From NCBI GenBank assembly GCA_958510875.1, contig OY294067.1, positions 142,643,846 to 142,707,845 of the forward strand: a DNA stretch of 64,000 bases, in the 5' to 3' direction. The translations under genes were made by a program, and so were the position numbers. This stretch comes from Endomychus coccineus (Eukaryota > Arthropoda > Insecta > Coleoptera > Endomychidae). Position 1 is the first letter of the stretch; each line of letters starts with the position of its first letter. Below the pieces are notes generated by a model, which saw nothing but the letters and a program-made list of their open reading frames with translations, had not been told where the DNA came from and did no database searches. Shown in pieces: positions 36,466 through 47,049 of this stretch.

Positions 36466-37206
36466 TGAATAATGTGATAGTGAAACGAGCCAAAAACAAG
36501 ACTGAAGCTGCATGGTTCATCATAAAAGTATAAATTCGAGCAAAACTTGAAATCACCAATCAATTTTGAAAGATAAAAAAGTCATCACCACATGAACCAC
36601 ATGAAATAGCAGCCGCGTTTAATCGATATTTTATTGAATCCGTAAAAGTTGAGAACCAACAAAGAATAATGGAATGTGAGAAAACGCCTATCAAATCCAA
36701 TGATTACAAAAACTCAATATTCTTCATCCAGTTGGAAAAAATGATTTTATAAACACAATGGTATCACTAATACAGAAATCTTCTAGTGGTGCTGATGAAA
36801 TTCCGTGTTCTATCTTGAAACAAGTAGCTACTGAACTTACACATTTATTAGGTGAATCAGTCAATGAGGTATATTATCCGGATGAATCAAAACTTGCTTG
36901 TATTACTACTTTCATAAACAAGGTGACCCAAAATTGTTGTCTAACTACAGACATATTGCTATATTGTCAGTTTTTCTCAAAAGACATTTTACATTCTATT
37001 ATATTCATTTCTGAAATCAAATAATATTATATCTTCTAGCCAATACTGTTTCAGCAAAGGTACTCAGGATGCTCTTTACTGCTTCTACAACTTCATCCTG
37101 GATCGCTGGATAAAATATTGTTCAGCTTCATTTTACACCTTACGAAAGCCTTCGATTCCGTGAATCAAACACTGTTTTTGAATGAACTGAATTCATATGG
37201 CATTAG
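36466..37206 (+). pseudogene. RT part of the interrupted non-LTR retrotransposon
   Basis: Continues the element begun at 33480: RAKNKTEAAWFIIK (linker), EIAAAFNRYFIESVKVENQQ, then 36758-36900 with LIQKSSSGADEIPCSILKQ (RT motif 1), followed in other frames by SSSQYCFSKGTQDALYCF and TKAFDSVNQTLFLNELN (motif A with the first Asp). It is cut off at 37206, where capsid-like sequence of the next element starts on the opposite strand. Frameshifts near 36920 and 37020. Confidence 0.68.
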
Positions 37207-37870
37207 TTAGGCTGAACTGAGTTCCCATATCAATTGAATTTGAGCAGTGTCTTCATAATCGATAGTGGGAACTCTAATATAGAAATCACTTATAATTATT
37301 CCACGTGCAACCGGTAGAGTTGTATCATCAAAAGTACCGTCATCAGAAGAAAGCGGAATCATCAGTGTTACGTATGAAGGTGATTTCGAATCTTCCTTTG
37401 TAAACTGGTAGAGTAGCATCGTTTAAGAATCCCAAGCCTAAATTTGATGAGTGGCCAACAGTTTTGAATGGTCTGCCTCCCCGAAAAGCTCATTGAAAAC
37501 CTGAATTCGTAGTTAACCGTCAATCCCTGGGGAGTAACTCACTGTTACGTTGAGAGTTCTACCCAAACCAGGATCTTGAAGAAGTTTGTTATGATTTCGA
37601 ACTTCGATGTGTGTGAATAAAAGAGGAACTAAGTTATCAATTAAGTTCATATTAATCTTAATCTTTATCGTTTCGTACGAATTGTCCCGAAATGAAGTTT
37701 TGAAAGTTCTTAATCCTGTTGTCATTGTGGTCTATGCTGAAGGTGATTTTTCTGTTGACACTGTTCGAATTTAATTTTGAATATGCAAAACATGACGGGT
37801 ATTTCGCGTGTATTATATTATCTCTGTATTTATTGAATGTTTCCAACGAATAATTATGCAAAAATTTAAT
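37207..37870 (-). pseudogene. Capsid-like protein remnant of Polinton-type element
   Basis: Minus-strand frames that follow one another: KITFSIDHNDNRIKNFQNF, INMNLIDNLVPLLFTHIEVR with HNKLLQDPG, LGRTLNVTVSYSPG, LGLGFLNDATLPVYKGRFE, and DFYIRVPTIDYEDTAQIQLI. The order and the LFTHIEVR...NKL pattern match, from memory, a protein common in arthropod Polinton-like loci that I believe to be the double jelly-roll capsid protein. The domain identity is inference. At least three frameshifts; the C-terminus is cut at 37206. Confidence 0.42.
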
Positions 37871-37924
37871 TGTTCTCTTATTATGGTAGAATTCTATATT
37901 CTTATCGGTGCAGAGGCTACGTCT

Positions 37925-38231
37925 ATATTTCTTCAGATATCCCCGTTTTGTTCTTCATTCGATAACTGCTTGAATACTTGCAAGCTCGAATGGCCACATA
38001 CTGGAGGAACACCTACATTTTGAATTCTGTGGCTTTTGTGGAATAAATTATTTTCCAGAGATATGTTTCTAATTTAGCGGAAGGATTTGAGTCCCAGTAT
38101 ACATCGAAAAAATATTTAATATTTCTTTTCTCGAACAAAGCCGGCGAATGGCTACCTTTCTCAACAGAGTTCTGTAGATGGATGATAGCACATTTATTTT
38201 CATTTTGACTTCTTGGTAATACATCTTTCAT
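37925..38231 (-). pseudogene. Adenain-like cysteine protease remnant
   Basis: Minus strand: MKDVLPRSQNENKCAIIHLQ, then GSHSPALFEKRNIKYFFDVY, SAKLETYL and further, after a stop, VFLQYVAIRACKYS. In Polinton/adenovirus-type proteases the corresponding blocks are LP...E-x-GIINL, THWV-x-Y...VYYFDSFG and a Cys-containing helix. The catalytic His fits GSH; the Trp after it and the FDSFG block are degraded. It sits directly upstream of the capsid-like remnant on the same strand. Confidence 0.42.
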
Positions 38232-39429
38232 AAGAATTTGGATTGTTCTGTTTATTGACTATATTTAAAATATGGAAATTAGTCAAACGATTTACTTTAT
38301 TTATTTTCATTCATTTCTTCTTTTTGAGTCATTTACCTTCTAATGCTTGATGGTGTCTTTTCAACTCAGCAAGTTCTCTATCTCTACTCTCCTTATTTAG
38401 TACAGTGTTTGCAATTACTGGAGTACCACTTGTCAACGATCCTCAATGGCCAAGCCCTGCAAATAACAATGGCTGAAAACCAATCTTCTTCAATATTTTT
38501 ATACTGTCAAATGTCAAAGTCAAGCATAGACCTTTCTTTGCCTCCAAGGCTTTCTCTGCTCTATTGATATAATAAGAACATAACACAATTTCGTGTGAAC
38601 CGTTTCTGAGATTTCCATATGCCGGTTGAAGAACAACATGAGATCTATTTCTGTAAGCCACTGCAGCACTTCTCGCAATTGATTTGTAGTCAGATTCAGT
38701 TTATATCCATGCATTCGTTTCACATTGTCTGTTCTTTAACTTGGCCTTCTTCTTATATTGCATTAAAATTTCTAATTCTCACATATTCCAAATTTATAGA
38801 ATTCGCTGAACCCCAAGTACCTTTTCTGTCAGATTGGCATCGTGAGCCATTACTCTATGCTACGCTTTCTTTCCCAAAACTTCATATGCTTCGTGCCTAT
38901 TTTTCGTATCTTCACGATGTTTGTGAAATGTGTGGTGTTCTAATGCTGCTTCGCCTAATTTTTTATTGGTTTATCGCCTCGGGCTAAGCAATTATTTAAT
39001 TTGGCCCCAGGTTATAACAAATTATATCTGGTTACGTGTAGTTCGAAAGTATCAGTAATTATTGTTTTTCGTAAGCTTGATACAAATAGATGCCTTTTGA
39101 AGTATAAGATTTTCCAATTCTGCTGTGAAGAAACGAACCTGCTTGCTTTCTCACAAAGGAAACTATTATCACCTGCTCCTTGTCTCTCCTGGAATTTTAT
39201 CCCATAAAGGTTTCATTATAATAATTGTATTTGATGCTCTTACTGAGTTTAACTTTTTTTGCATATTTATAATTCTGATGATAAGTCGACTATGTATCTA
39301 TCAAGATTTGAGCTTAATTATTAATGTTTGATTTTGAATACAGATTGTTGTCGAGTGCATAAGCGTTCGTTAACAATATCCATAAACCTCTAGTTATATA
39401 TTATCATTTTTATTCATTACAATTTCGGC
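38232..39429 (-). other. Unresolved part of the Polinton-type block
   Basis: Minus-strand frames of 67-72 codons at 38443-38723 (for example TNQLREVLQWLTEIDLMLFF) overlap in two frames and look like one frameshifted gene. I do not recognise the family. The remainder is without a convincing frame. Confidence 0.3.
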
Positions 39430-40190
39430 CTATCCTAGCTTGTAAGTTTTATCCTTTTTATCATACCATATGCCAAACGTTTCATTTTGCGCTCTGAGTA
39501 AATATTCCTTGACAATGAGACCGAGATGGATCATACGAAGAATCATATTTAAAAGGGACCTTGAAATTTTTTCAGCAACAGGTGTTGCTGAAGTAGAAGG
39601 CTTATATATTTTCCCTCTGGCTTCATCGCTTTCGACTTCTATAATTTTTTTCCAAAATGTGTTTCGAATCCTTGTTTCAATGTCAACAAAATGTTCCACT
39701 GTCTCAACAGTAATATGCTGATTATAATATTCTACCGATATTTTTTCGATTTGTCGTTGTTTTCAGTGTCATGGTTCGAAATTTAAGATTTCCGTACTTT
39801 TCCCAACTTTTTTGTAAGCTTAATTTCAATTTGCTTTAATCCATCTACATTAACAATCATGCAATCCATCGATTTTATGATTCGGTCTTGTTATAAGTGG
39901 CTTCCTTACAAAGCTACGATCTGATTTGTCTCCAATTTGTGAACATCGTTAGCAATTATTCACTTCAAATGTGAATAGAATGTAAAATCTGCAAATCCCA
40001 TTAATTGCTTTTGCAAGCTATCTAAAATGGTAATTTTCATGTCCTGAATACTTCCAACATATTTCTGCAATGGTACGTACATTATTTCGGGAGGTTTCTC
40101 GAATTCACCAGATGTATCATATTTAAAAACATATAACAATTCTTATTCACTGTGGGTATGTTGGTTCGACTCATGAGAAATTATGCCACG
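39430..40190 (-). pseudogene. Polinton-associated coiled-coil/structural-type gene remnant
   Basis: Minus strand in shifting frames: FKYDTSGEFEKPPEIMYVPL, GSIQDMKITILDSLQKQLMG, then 39430-39699 with KISRSLLNMILRMIHLGLIV and ETFGIWYDKKDKTYKLG at the end. The closing pattern (a helical segment followed by D/E-T-[FY]-GI-Y-D...Y-x-[IL]-G) is, from memory, characteristic of an unnamed structural-type protein in arthropod Polintons. Function unknown; the C-terminal half appears lost. Confidence 0.4.
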
Positions 40191-40383
40191 TTAATATATA
40201 ATACTTGGGATTGAACTATTCAGAACAATACGTTAGACGTTAACAAGATGAATGATTTGGTTTATTGTACGAAATGTAGAATGAAAACACCAAATACTGC
40301 ATTAAATATTGTGAATGCAGAAGAAATATAAGATACATGTAACGCAATTTTATAATTTGTGGACGTAAAAGGATCCAGTTTAT

Positions 40384-41102
40384 AAGTGGCGGACTCAAGG
40401 AAATTGAAGTAAAAGAGTTACATCGACCGGTTTTAATAAAATTTCACAAGCGCCGTATTTTAACTTTGGGTATAGATGAATTGTAGGCTGCAGACTTGAT
40501 TGATATGACTCGGTATGGAAAGGAGAATGATGGCTTCAAATATACATTTAACGTTATTTGTACATTTTCTGAATTTGCTTGGAATAGAGTGCTCTGAAAT
40601 CGAACAATGAATATGAGGCTGCCTCTGCCTCCAAAGATATTCTAAATGCTCAACTTGTAACGAAGTAAAAATGTATCATATTGAGAATGAAGAAAAATCT
40701 TCGATGCTTAAAAGATTCAATAGAACTATGATTTGATTTGAGATGAACAAAAATATTAGATGGGTTCATACGTAAAAAATTTTAATGAAGGCAAAAAAAA
40801 ATATTTGAGCGTCCATAATACTATTGAAATGATCCCTACCCAAGTGAATGAATTCAACGAGCAGTATCTGTTAGATACCGTTTATGTGTACGTAGTTGGG
40901 AATGATGAGCATTCGCTGAGAGTAATCGTGTTAGAATAACTCGTAAAAAAAATAAGAATTTCAAAACAAATACAAAGTACGTGGAGGTGAGGAATTTTTA
41001 TGATCGATTAAATTGCGTATACCAATCCAATCACATACCACATTGTAGATTCAGATGGAAATCAAATAAATGTCAGTTTTTACAGAAGGAATTATAGAAA
41101 AC
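40384..41102 (+). pseudogene. Polinton-type integrase (rve family) remnant
   Basis: Plus strand: KEIEVKELHRPVLIKFHKRR, ILTLGIDEL-stop-AADLIDM (first catalytic Asp block), YGKENDGFKYTFNVICTFSE followed by FAWNRVL (a degraded VIDVFSKYAW block). There is a large gap, then PTQVNEFNEQYLL, VRISKQIQ-like and NPITYHIVDSDGNQINVSFY (the end of the C-terminal domain). The second Asp/Glu region is missing, so there is an internal deletion near 40650-40790. In intact elements this integrase lies near one end and points against the polymerase, as here. Confidence 0.62.
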
Positions 41103-41242
41103 GATAATGTCATTGTCAAAAACCTGGAGGTAATGAGTCAATTATATCGTATCGCTCAATAATTCATGGTTTGTCATAGTCCATTCTGAAAGCTGACTTA
41201 GCATTATCTTTTGAAGCCAGATTCTTTGTTTTTGTATATCTT

Positions 41243-41536
41243 TTAATCATTCCATAATTTAGTTTCAATTTTGGCTAGCTGCATTTTTACAGTCATGCCA
41301 ATAGCAACCCTGGTATTGATAGACAGTTCTTCCAATTTTTTTGTACCCTTCGACATTAAATCCTCACATTGTAATTCTCTTCCGTTAAGCGCATGCGCAT
41401 TCAAGACATTCTCAGAAGTATTCAGCCTCATGATTGATTCCTTGCTATACATTCCTTTTTTATCAATTTTGGTTATAGCCAATTTATCGTACAGTGAGTC
41501 TTTTGGACGATAGACTGATATACACATATCTGCCAT
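41243..41536 (-). other. Unrecognised 97-codon open frame in Polinton-type block
   Basis: Open minus-strand frame starting MADMCISVYRP, Lys/Glu-rich and helical in the second half (KGTKKLEELSINTRVAIGM). It lies between integrase and polymerase remnants. It might encode a small Polinton protein or be a fragment; no family recognised. Confidence 0.3.
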
Positions 41537-41554
41537 CGTTCAATTATCGAAAGA

Positions 41555-42700
41555 GGTTTGCAATTTCTAAAAATTGTTTTCTAAGTTCTAAGCATTCTTG
41601 TTTCAATATATCGACATCTGATTCGCAGTACTCAAGAATTTCTTGCCTGAAATCAAATATATATTTCTCATTCACTTTTTTAGAATGCCACTTCAAGACT
41701 TTTCTTTTGTAGTTGCATCAAATTTGAATCGTAATATTCCTCTACAGGGATAGAATCAATATAGTTTTGTTTTTGTGGTATATCGGAATAATCAGGGAAA
41801 TATCCTTATTTGAGTTCCTTCAACCCAAAAGGTTTCGAGAAAGGCGACAACAGTGATTGAACAAAATTCGGGATGTTGATAATTTTCAACGATAATTGGG
41901 AGATTTCTGAAAGTATAAATTTTGAACCTGTATAGATTTTATACCATTTGATGATATTACTCATGCAATATTTTAGTATAAAATACTAGTCGTAGCCCTC
42001 AGTGAAATGAGCTATTTCCTTATGATTCTTATGTTTTTCGGAAATCAACCTGATACAGAATTTTTCGTTTGTTTGGAATTCATATTTTTTTCCTTCAAAG
42101 TCATATACTACCACGAGCTTAGCAATATGAATTTTAGTGTCTTGTGGTCTTCGTAATCAAATATGCTTACAGGATTTTTATTGTTTATAGGATTTACCAT
42201 TACAAATATAATCTCCTTCACACAAGCCACCATTGGCCTTCTTACTCGCCATGTAACATTTATGAGAGTCCGTTTCAACAAATTCCCTGCAGGTGATGCA
42301 TTTTCGAAAACCACACATGTGCACCGGATCTCGTTTACATAATCTATTGCATTTATTGCGTTCAAATAACCGCAAGTCTCTCCATGGTTGCTCAAAGATT
42401 TCTCGTTGAAACAAAACCTATTGCGATCGGACCATACAATTTTGAATTTTCTTACTTCAGTATGCTCCAGCTGCTTACACAAAATGCATACTCTTATCTT
42501 ACTTGTACATTTATGCTCACTCTTTTTTCTTAATGTTTATCGGCTTTTTCACAATATACTGATCGTCCTAGCAATGATGTCCTATGAAAATGGTTCCAGT
42601 TTTTATGAAGGTATGCTTTGATTTCTTCCTCCTCTCCTGAATATGTAATGTTCAAGATTTTCTCCTCTTTTTTGTAGTCTTCCGTTGTGAATCCTTCTTT
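41555..42700 (-). pseudogene. Protein-primed DNA polymerase B remnant (exonuclease half)
   Basis: Minus strand shows a Cys/His-rich block (CNRLCKRDPVHMCGFRKC, then ITCREFVETDSHKCYM) as found before the exonuclease domain of Polinton polymerases. Then comes SIFDYEDHKT in place of the Exo I FDFET motif, and in other frames KYEFQTNEKF, KPFGLKELK, GYFPDYSDIPQKQNYIDSIP and a DVD-like block near 41600. The polymerase (palm) half with the YxDTDS motif is not found. Frameshifts occur near 42105, 42010 and 41780. Acts, in intact elements, to replicate the element from protein-primed ends. Confidence 0.62.
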
Positions 42701-44090
42701 GTCATAGTCGTCAGAATATCAACATGATTGTACTGCTGAATCTTTTTGTATTTGTAAGGGTACAAATTACTCTTACTTGTGGATAAACTATGAATTCTAT
42801 TTTATCGCTTGGTTGCCGACAGCTACAGTGAATTATATTTTAGATGTTAAAATTTGGGCACCAGAGTATTTTAACCAACCAACAAATTTATGTTACTTAA
42901 CTAGGAGATTCAAACACTCAAATGTCCTCAGGCTGAATTAACCTGAAAGTATGCAAGGAAATGAGAGATCTGTAACAAGAATGATTGAAATTTACATACT
43001 ATTAAAATAATATTGTTGTTACAATTTGTCACAGAACCTAATATTGAATGAATTGAATGAAGTGATTGAACAGTTAAATTTACACATACACAAGTACTCA
43101 AATGATTATTTCAAATGTTACATAAACCAAAAGTTGGGTAGCCTGACCTGGTGACTGCTGCGTAAGATGTTATACTTGCTCGATTATGGTTTAGTACTTC
43201 CTACTTGATGTATGGATTCCTGCCACAATTCTAATACAGTTTCCACGATTGTACATCACAAGTCAATCAGCAACTTCTAAATCAATTTCTCCACAGCAGA
43301 TTCAAGCCAACCTCAGAACTCGTACACTTGTTGAATTTTCCACAACATAAACAAACAACACTGAAATCACGAAATGTTCAAACAGACATGAACAGAATAC
43401 ATAACGATTGTAGAACAAAATTAGGACTAACCCATGTCCTGTCAGATATCACCTGGGAAGGCACATTAATTCTTGAAGTCAGTGAATAAATCAAACGGAA
43501 TTACAAAGATATTTACCTCTATCACGATAGGATTATGAAACAACTTTACTTCTGTACAAAACCAGTCACGTTGAAACTAAGTTTTAATCCCCTGAGGTGC
43601 ACTAATTACACAAACAACTCCAATTATTCCAATCCAAATTGGTAATTGATGCCTTTGCTTTCAACGGAAGAATATTCCCAGAATTTGGTTCCAAACATAA
43701 GCTTGGTATCACCTCCCTGTCGAAACAACTTAGTAACACGACCTTCCACTTGGACGATTTGACAAAAAGTACGCCATTTTTCCGTTTCCGGTTGTCTCAC
43801 AGAACGACCTCGAAATAGAAGCGGTAACTACAGAATCTGACACTGAATAACCATGACTCGGAGTATATACGGTCTGGCATAGCTGACTCCACAGGAGTTA
43901 ACTGATTGTAATACAGCGACCATACCTAAGCCGTTGAGTGGAATTTACACGTTACAGTTTTTCTACCTATCAGATTTATTTTGTTCTGCTTTCGTTTCTT
44001 ACCTAATAATTAATTTGTTTGATATGTTAATGCTACAAAGATTGTTCCAGCTCCTCAAAGATTATCCTCTTGTCAACCCTTTTTCTAGTC
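42701..44090. other. No gene recognised
   Basis: AT-rich sequence without convincing frames. It may include the lost end of the Polinton-type element; no terminal repeat could be paired. Confidence 0.4.
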
Positions 44091-44099
44091 TGGTGAAAT

Positions 44100-44650
44100 C
44101 TAAGTCTTCATGAAATTTTCATAAACTGGAACAACTTCGAACTTTGATAATGTACTACTGAACTTCACTATGTGAACAAGTTTTCTTAATTGAGCAGCAC
44201 TGAAAGAAGGCTTATGATTTTCGATATTATTAACAAAGATAGAATCATCAAATGGAAATATTTCAACCAAGTCTGATGGACACTTTAATTTTGTCAATCT
44301 GTTACTCTGATTTAATATGACTCGTACAATTTCTACATTCCGGTTCCATCTTTCACAGGTTAATTTTTTCTACATCCTTTTCAGTATACACTTTACGGTA
44401 AGGAATATCGAAATGTACAGTACCCGAATTCACAAGTCAGTGGATAATGAAAGCGATCATAAAATCCTTCTTATTCAATGTATATTTTTCATAATCAAAG
44501 TCTGGGTCCAAATAACTATCGTAACAATCATTTTCCTTGAGAAATGGTACGCATGGTTCAATCGGACGAGTAAGTTTCCTACAAGTCGTCAAGCGGTACA
44601 TCTGGAATGATAGTTCTCTCAACGGAGCGGGTAACTCATTGTACAATTAC
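44100..44650 (-). other. Unrecognised coding-like remnant
   Basis: Two minus-strand frames (44437-44646 with LPAPLRELSFQMYRLTTC and CYDSYLDPDFDYEKYTL; 44100-44297 with LVEIFPFDDSIFVNN) are linked by broken frames including VHFDIPYRKVYTEKDVEK. The composition looks protein-like and the order is consistent with one decayed gene. Family not recognised. Confidence 0.3.
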
Positions 44651-44965
44651 TCTGGGCAAATAAGACGAAAAAAGCTCATTTTAAAGACTTTTCTGTAAAA
44701 TTTTTTTGAATTCTTTGGAGTTTTGTGAACAAAAAAGGTCTAAATAAATTTTCCGCTAGAATGCATTCCTGAGGATCTACAAGCCTTTGAAATTTAAAAA
44801 AAAGCAAAAAATTCCAATTTCTCAAGTTTGGACACGCCAAAACTCCTAATTGAGCTATCAAAAAAATCTGAAAAAATTCACAGGATCAGAATTTGAGTGA
44901 AAGAGCACTTTCCCAAAGTTTGAGCGGAAAAAAATAATTCAATTTTCCGCTTCACGTGGACCTGT

Positions 44966-44967
<2 letters not shown>

Positions 44968-45001
<34 letters not shown>
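44968..45001. repeat. (TA)n microsatellite at left edge of tRNA-like palindrome
   Basis: About 17 TA units, directly adjoining the first repeat unit. Confidence 0.95.
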
Positions 45002-45003
<2 letters not shown>

Positions 45004-45140
45004 AAGTTTAAAGTTTCTTTGCCTAATTGGCCACTATCGTGTATGTAACTTAAGAGATATAGAATTAAATTTTCTGAATTATGAAGATAACTTAGATAAT
45101 TTAACATAGGATTATAAAGATGAATAAACGTAAAAGATTG

Positions 45141-45213
45141 AACCATAGGCGGGATTCGAACCCACATTTCTGGATTTCTAGTCCAGGGTGTTTACCAATT
45201 ACACCACTTCGGT
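45141..45213 (-). tRNA. tRNA-like gene, anticodon AGA, copy 1
   Basis: 73 nt fold as a cloverleaf: acceptor ACCGAAG pairs with CTATGGT (one A-A mismatch, one G-U), D stem GTGT/ACAC, anticodon stem CTGGA/TCCAG with loop CTAGAAA, T stem GTGGG/CCCGC with loop TTCGAAT. Box A (TGGTGTAATTGG) and box B (GGTTCGAATCC) match the pol III consensus and a TTTT run follows within about 10 nt. AGA would decode Ser, but the variable loop has only four bases whereas eukaryotic cytosolic tRNA-Ser has a long arm. It may be a repurposed tRNA, a pseudogene, or the head of a SINE-like unit. No intron. Confidence 0.65.
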
Positions 45214-45615
45214 CCTATTAGATTTTTATATTTTTGTAAATATAAACCTCTGAAAGGATAGTAGATCATTGATGAACACAATGCGATTCGATGCCCTACC
45301 ATAGATCAACTATTCACGCATATTCATCTAAAGTTCAGTCGTTTTTTTGAAGTAAGGATTGTAGGTTAGTACTGCTATGGTTGGCAGTTACTTGACAGTT
45401 CTTATTCAAATGACAGCATCCCTGGTTCTTATATATTTCAATAGAACTGACTGAGAATTGTTCTGGTTAATTATAAACAAGTTTAAAGTTTCTTTGCCTA
45501 ATTGGCCACTATCGTGTATGTAACTTAAGAGATATAGAATTAAATTTTCTGAATTATGAAGATAACTTAGATAATTTAACATAGGATTATAAAGATGAAT
45601 AAACGTAAAAGATTG

Positions 45616-45688
45616 AACCATAGGCGGGATTCGAACCCACATTTCTGGATTTCTAGTCCAGGGTGTTTACCAATTACACCACTTCGGT
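45616..45688 (-). tRNA. tRNA-like gene, anticodon AGA, copy 2
   Basis: Identical to copy 1 as far as I can read, 475 bp away, same strand, with the same flanks and the same downstream TTTT. Confidence 0.65.
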
Positions 45689-45803
45689 CCTATTAGATTT
45701 TTATATTTTTGTAAATATAAACCTCTGAAAGGATAGTAGATCATTGATGAACCTACTATCCTTTCAGAGGTTTATATTTACAAAAATATAAAAATCTAAT
45801 AGG

Positions 45804-45876
45804 ACCGAAGTGGTGTAATTGGTAAACACCCTGGACTAGAAATCCAGAAATGTGGGTTCGAATCCCGCCTATGGTT
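45804..45876 (+). tRNA. tRNA-like gene, anticodon AGA, copy 3
   Basis: Mirror of copy 2 across the 13-bp palindrome centre; the promoters of copies 2 and 3 point away from each other with about 115 bp between their 5' ends. Confidence 0.65.
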
Positions 45877-46278
45877 CAATCTTTTACGTTTATTCATCTT
45901 TATAATCCTATGTTAAATTATCTAAGTTATCTTCATAATTCAGAAAATTTAATTCGATATCTCTTAAGTTACATACACGATAGTGGCCAATTAGGCAAAG
46001 AAACTTTAAACTTGTTTATAATTAACCAGAACAATTCTCAGTCAGTTCTATTGAAATATATAAGAACCAGGGATGCTGTCATTTGAATAAGAACTGTCAA
46101 GTAACTGCCAACCGTAGCAGTACTAACCTACAATCCTTACTTCAAAAAAACGACTGAACTTTAGATGAATATGCGTGAATAGTTGATCTATGGTAGGGCA
46201 TCGAATCGCATTGTGTTCATCAATGATCTACTATCCTCTCAGAGGTTTATATTTACAAAAATATAAAAATCTAATAGG

Positions 46279-46351
46279 ACCGAAGTGGTGTAATTGGTAA
46301 ACACCCTGGACTAGAAATCCAGAAATGTGGGTTCGAATCCCGCCTATGGTT
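46279..46351 (+). tRNA. tRNA-like gene, anticodon AGA, copy 4
   Basis: Mirror of copy 1. Its unit is cut 89 bp downstream of the tRNA end by a (TA)n tract that begins at 46440. Confidence 0.65.
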
Positions 46352-46439
46352 CAATCTTTTACGTTTATTCATCTTTATAATCCTATGTTAAATTATCTAA
46401 GTTATCTTCATAATTCAGAAAATTTAATTCTATATCTCT

Positions 46440-46464
46440 TATATATATATATATATATATATAT
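46440..46464. repeat. (TA)n microsatellite between palindrome and Penelope-like copy
   Basis: About 12 TA units; marks the end of the fourth tRNA unit and the 3' end of the minus-strand Penelope-like copy. Confidence 0.95.
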
Positions 46465-46995
46465 GTTCTGCTTCAGGTTTCCGCCGGCGTTATATGCTGT
46501 ATTGGGTTGTTTCTTGCTTTGCGACTGCATTGCGGTGTTCTTCACGTCGAATGTTGATTCTTCTGTTAGTTTGTCCTATGTAGCTTCCTCCGCAATCTTC
46601 GCATGGTATTTAGTAGACCCCTTGTGTTTCCAAATTTATTTTGGATTTAGCGTTAGGCAGTATTTGACCAATCTTTCTTGTCGTGTTGAAACTTGTCTCA
46701 ATGTTGTGTTTTTTGAGGATTCTGCTGATCTTCTCTGTAGTACCTTTGACGTATGGTAGATGGGCTTTGGCGACAGATTTTTCTTTTTCTTCTTTTGCGG
46801 TTTGATCTGTCTGGCGTCGGAGCCTTAGTGCTCGTCTGATATCGTCTTTTGAAAACCCGTTTTGTTGTAGCGTGGTTCGTATTGTCTGCATTTCTTGTTG
46901 TTTTTGGTCATTGTCGGTTAGTCGGTCTGATCTGGTTATAAGTGTTTTTATTACGAATTGAAGTTGTGCTGGATGGTGATGTGACTGAGCGTTCA
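46465..46995 (-). pseudogene. Penelope-like element family A, 3' part, minus copy
   Basis: Minus strand encodes the end of a Penelope-like protein: RYLNAQSHHHPAQLQFVIKT (end of RT), a linker with LPYVKGTTEKISRILKKHNI and RKIGQILPNAKSKINLETQG, then GVYKIPC-EDCGGSYIGQTNR, the GIY-YIG endonuclease core, and RREEHRNA. Composition is more GC-rich than family B. The frame breaks within GIY-YIG, and the copy ends at the (TA)n tract at 46464. Confidence 0.75.
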
Positions 46996-47049
46996 AGTAA
47001 CGATTCACAGAGAAGCCGCACTGACAAAATTTCTGAACCACATAAACAG

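Larger units (their letters stand above)
37207..42700. mobile_element. Decayed Maverick/Polinton-type element
   Basis: A 5.5-kb block with remnants of the gene set known only together from Maverick/Polinton elements (large, self-synthesising, virus-related transposons): retroviral-type integrase on the plus strand, and on the minus strand DNA polymerase B, an adenain-like cysteine protease, a capsid-like piece and a coiled-coil structural gene. All are broken by stops and deletions. No packaging ATPase motif and no long terminal inverted repeats were found. Its left side is abruptly joined to a non-LTR RT at 37206. Confidence 0.6.
45002..46440. repeat. Palindrome of tandem 475-bp units carrying tRNA-like genes
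   Basis: On the left two units head leftwards with a spacing of exactly 475 bp. After a 13-bp spacer (45740-45752) the same sequence returns in reverse. Arms 45052-45739 and 45753-46440 pair base for base (688 bp, no length difference; few mismatches, e.g. near 45954). Each full unit holds one tRNA-like gene plus about 400 bp of unique sequence. Both outer ends run into (TA)n tracts. Confidence 0.9.

Noticed and set aside
38619..38987. 122-codon plus-strand frame with many aromatic residues
   Set aside because: No recognisable motif, and it overlaps minus-strand pieces of the Polinton-type block.
45141..45213. Calling the tRNA-like genes true tRNA-Ser
   Set aside because: Anticodon AGA fits, but the variable loop is short and the body does not look like a class II tRNA, so only tRNA-like is supported.
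44952..46759. Four related frames starting MWVRIPP
   Set aside because: They read through the tRNA-like gene in the antisense or sense direction and are repeated only because the unit is repeated.
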